Source of the DNA: Labilibaculum euxinicum
GTDB lineage: Bacteria; Bacteroidota; Bacteroidia; Bacteroidales; Marinifilaceae
Direction of reading: 5' to 3'
DNA: 64,000 nucleotides
NCBI RefSeq assembly: GCF_009795715.1
Contig: NZ_WTCR01000011.1
Span: 115,925 to 179,924 of the forward strand
Part shown: positions 62,454 through 64,000 of the stretch, piece by piece
How the letters are laid out: every line of letters starts with the position of its first letter
How positions within the stretch are numbered: position 1 is the first letter of the stretch
Translations under genes and position numbers: made by a program
The notes under the pieces: generated by a model
Told to the model about the DNA's origin: nothing
Databases searched by the model: none
Seen by the model: only the letters and a program-made list of their open reading frames with translations

Positions 62454-63488
62454 ATGCTGCTTCACAATAAACTTAGCAAAGAAGAACTAAAGAAACAACT
62501 TGAGAACGAAAACTTTAGCCGAAAAACGTTTTCCTTTTACCGATATGTGATTATTGAAAATCCACAAGAGTTTCGTGATAAACTGTATCAGAAATGGTTT
62601 GAATTGAAAGGGAAAGGAAGAATATACATTGCCCGCGAAGGAATTAATGCACAAATGAGCATGCCCGAACACCATTTGGAAGAGTTCTTTTCTCACTTAA
62701 ACAGCTTGCCGGAATTGCAGGATATGCCCATAAAATGGGCTGTTGAAGATGATGGGAAATCGTTTTACAAGTTAATAGTAAAACTGCGTCCGAAAATTGT
62801 TGCCGATGGGTTGAACGACAATGCATTTGATGTTACCAATGTGGGAAATCACCTCTCTCCGCTTGAGTTTCACGAGCAGGTAAGTCATCCCGATACTATC
62901 GTGGTAGATATGCGCAACCATTACGAAAGTGAAGTTGGCCATTTCGAAAATGCGATTTGCCCCGATGCCGACACCTTTCGCGAGGAAATAGACATTGTGG
63001 TTGATGATTTGAAGGATAAAAAAGATCAGAAAGTTTTACTTTACTGCACCGGAGGAATTCGCTGCGAAAAAGCCAGCGCCTACTTAAAGCATCACGGTTT
63101 CGAAGATGTAAACCAATTGCATGGCGGCATAATTGCCTATGCACAGGAAATAAAACAGCTTGGGCTGGAATCTAAATTCAGAGGAAAGAATTTTGTGTTT
63201 GATGAGCGGTTGGGCGAAAGCATCAACGAAGAAGTTATTGCCAAGTGTCACCAATGTGGAAAAGCCTGCGATACTCACACCAATTGTGCCAACAACGATT
63301 GCCATTTGCTCTTTATTCAGTGCAACGAATGCCGCGATCATTATAAAGGGTGCTGTACCGATGAGTGTGCTGAAATTATTCAATTGCCCTTGGAAGAGCG
63401 CATCCTTTTGCGATCGAAATTTCACGATAAATACAGCAAAAGTCAGATTTACAGACAGCGGATCAGACCGAAGCTAAATCAATTATAA
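62454..63488 (+). CDS. trhO: tRNA uridine(34) hydroxylase (rhodanese family)
   Basis: 344 residues. Makes 5-hydroxyuridine at tRNA wobble position 34. N-terminal acylphosphatase-like part ([13 protein letters not shown]), rhodanese domain (about 135-230) with the catalytic Cys in [17 protein letters not shown], and a Cys-rich C-terminal zinc-binding-like region ([20 protein letters not shown]). The length matches YceA/TrhO proteins. Followed by repeat DNA to the edge. Confidence 0.93.
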   Translation: MLLHNKLSKEELKKQLENENFSRKTFSFYRYVIIENPQEFRDKLYQKWFELKGKGRIYIAREGINAQMSMPEHHLEEFFSHLNSLPELQDMPIKWAVEDDGKSFYKLIVKLRPKIVADGLNDNAFDVTNVGNHLSPLEFHEQVSHPDTIVVDMRNHYESEVGHFENAICPDADTFREEIDIVVDDLKDKKDQKVLLYCTGGIRCEKASAYLKHHGFEDVNQLHGGIIAYAQEIKQLGLESKFRGKNFVFDERLGESINEEVIAKCHQCGKACDTHTNCANNDCHLLFIQCNECRDHYKGCCTDECAEIIQLPLEERILLRSKFHDKYSKSQIYRQRIRPKLNQL

Positions 63489-63563
63489 ATTAGGAATGAT
63501 AAGTTATGAATTACCCCTAAAGGGATACAATTTTCAAGCTCCAGGAAAAATAAGGTACAAGGA

Positions 63564-64000
63564 AGAAGTAGAAAGGAACAAGAAAAAAGCAAGGAACACA
63601 AACCATCATCTGCACCGTGCTTTAGACCGGTGAGCAAAGGATAAAACACAATGCTTTTTCTCTGTGTTGCTTTGTGACCTCTGTGGTTAAACAATTCTCA
63701 CCACAGAGAACTGAGGTTCAATGAGTTTTTTAACGCGATACAATCGCGCACCAGAACAAGAAAAATTAATAATGAGAGAAGTAGAAAGGAACAAGAAAAA
63801 AGCAAGGAACACAAACCATCATCTGCACCGTGCTTTAGACCGGTGAGCAAAGGATAAAACACAATGCTTTTTCTCTGTGTTGCTTTGTGACCTCTGTGGT
63901 TAAACAATTCTCACCACAGAGAACTGAGGTTCAATGAGTTTTTTAACGCGATACAATCGCGCACCAGAACAAGAAAAATTAATAATGAGAGAAGTAGAAA
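63564..64000. repeat. 213-bp direct-repeat array continuing past the window edge
   Basis: AGAAGTAGAAAGGAACAAG starts units at 63564 and 63777, and a third begins at 63990 (first 11 bases only before the edge), spacing exactly 213 bases; units 1 and 2 are almost identical. Each unit holds CTCTGTGGTT ... ACCACAGAG, an inverted repeat able to form a hairpin. Short open frames on the minus strand (MFNHRGHKATQRK) repeat with the unit and are not genes. A longer array is likely to the right. Confidence 0.9.

Noticed and set aside
63479..63907. Two minus-strand frames starting MFNHRGHKATQRK as paralogous genes
   Set aside because: They are copies of the 213-bp repeat and differ only where the repeat flanks differ.
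63564..64000. CRISPR array
   Set aside because: The spacing is exact and the sequence between repeat starts is itself repeated; there are no unique spacers and no cas genes.
1..64000. tRNA, rRNA or other structural RNA genes
   Set aside because: No cloverleaf with a TTCRA-type loop or rRNA-like stretch was recognised by eye; a covariance search would be needed to exclude them.

Overview
The window looks like a chromosomal segment of a Bacteroidota bacterium. The order Marinilabiliales (Marinifilum/Labilibaculum-like) is my best guess, but that is inference. Supporting signs are A+T-rich DNA, TTTG/TAnnTTTG promoters, little use of Shine-Dalgarno sites, a DAHP synthase-chorismate mutase fusion, and a GT4-GH57-debranching enzyme glycogen cluster. 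No rRNA, tRNA or CRISPR array was seen.

Region 1 (1-16.8 kb) is central carbon storage. The 3'-truncated PEP carboxylase gene reads leftward off the edge. Opposite it run a branching enzyme and an alpha-amylase, then a methyltransferase and a 34-residue basic protein. Facing these across a bidirectional terminator is a leftward glycogen cluster: a debranching enzyme, a GT4 glycosyltransferase, a GH57 amylase and a 1425-residue protein that joins a GT3 glycogen synthase to a GT35 glucan phosphorylase.

Region 2 (16.8-23.7 kb) is accessory. It has 1.5 kb of largely non-coding DNA with a 21-bp tandem array, several small unknown membrane or lipoprotein genes, a MutS-like ATPase, and repeat-rich spacers with duplicated gene tails.

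Region 3 (23.7-38.6 kb) is aromatic amino acid synthesis. The complete leftward trpEGDCFBA operon and the rightward operon (aminotransferase, tyrA, DAHP synthase-chorismate mutase, aroB, aroA, DUF523, aroC) diverge from a 946-bp hub. The hub holds three transcription attenuators. The trp side has one leader peptide with three consecutive Trp codons and a terminator. The aro side has two complete leader-peptide/terminator modules in tandem, with runs of ten and seven consecutive Phe/Tyr/Trp codons. Each has a sequence positioned as an antiterminator. This hub is the clearest unusual regulatory find.

Region 4 (38.6-47.9 kb) is island-like: a 42-bp degenerate tandem array, an IS5-family element whose transposase has one internal amber codon, and an A+T-rich four-gene operon matching a divergent Wadjet (JetABCD) SMC-type anti-plasmid defence system.

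Region 5 (47.9-55.8 kb) has an HMA-AraC regulator followed by a six-gene rightward set: a PqqD-like protein, an ATP-grasp ligase, a DAP-decarboxylase-like PLP enzyme, a urea transporter fused to an M23 domain, an outer-membrane barrel protein and a TPR protein. I cannot name its product, and it is the best candidate here for an undescribed pathway.

Region 6 (55.8-64 kb) holds housekeeping genes (thioesterase, DUF1697, a second DAHP synthase, a sulfide:quinone-reductase-like protein with a small partner gene, YhcH, an FAD oxidoreductase, trhO), a 137-bp MITE-like element, and a 213-bp direct-repeat array that runs off the right edge.
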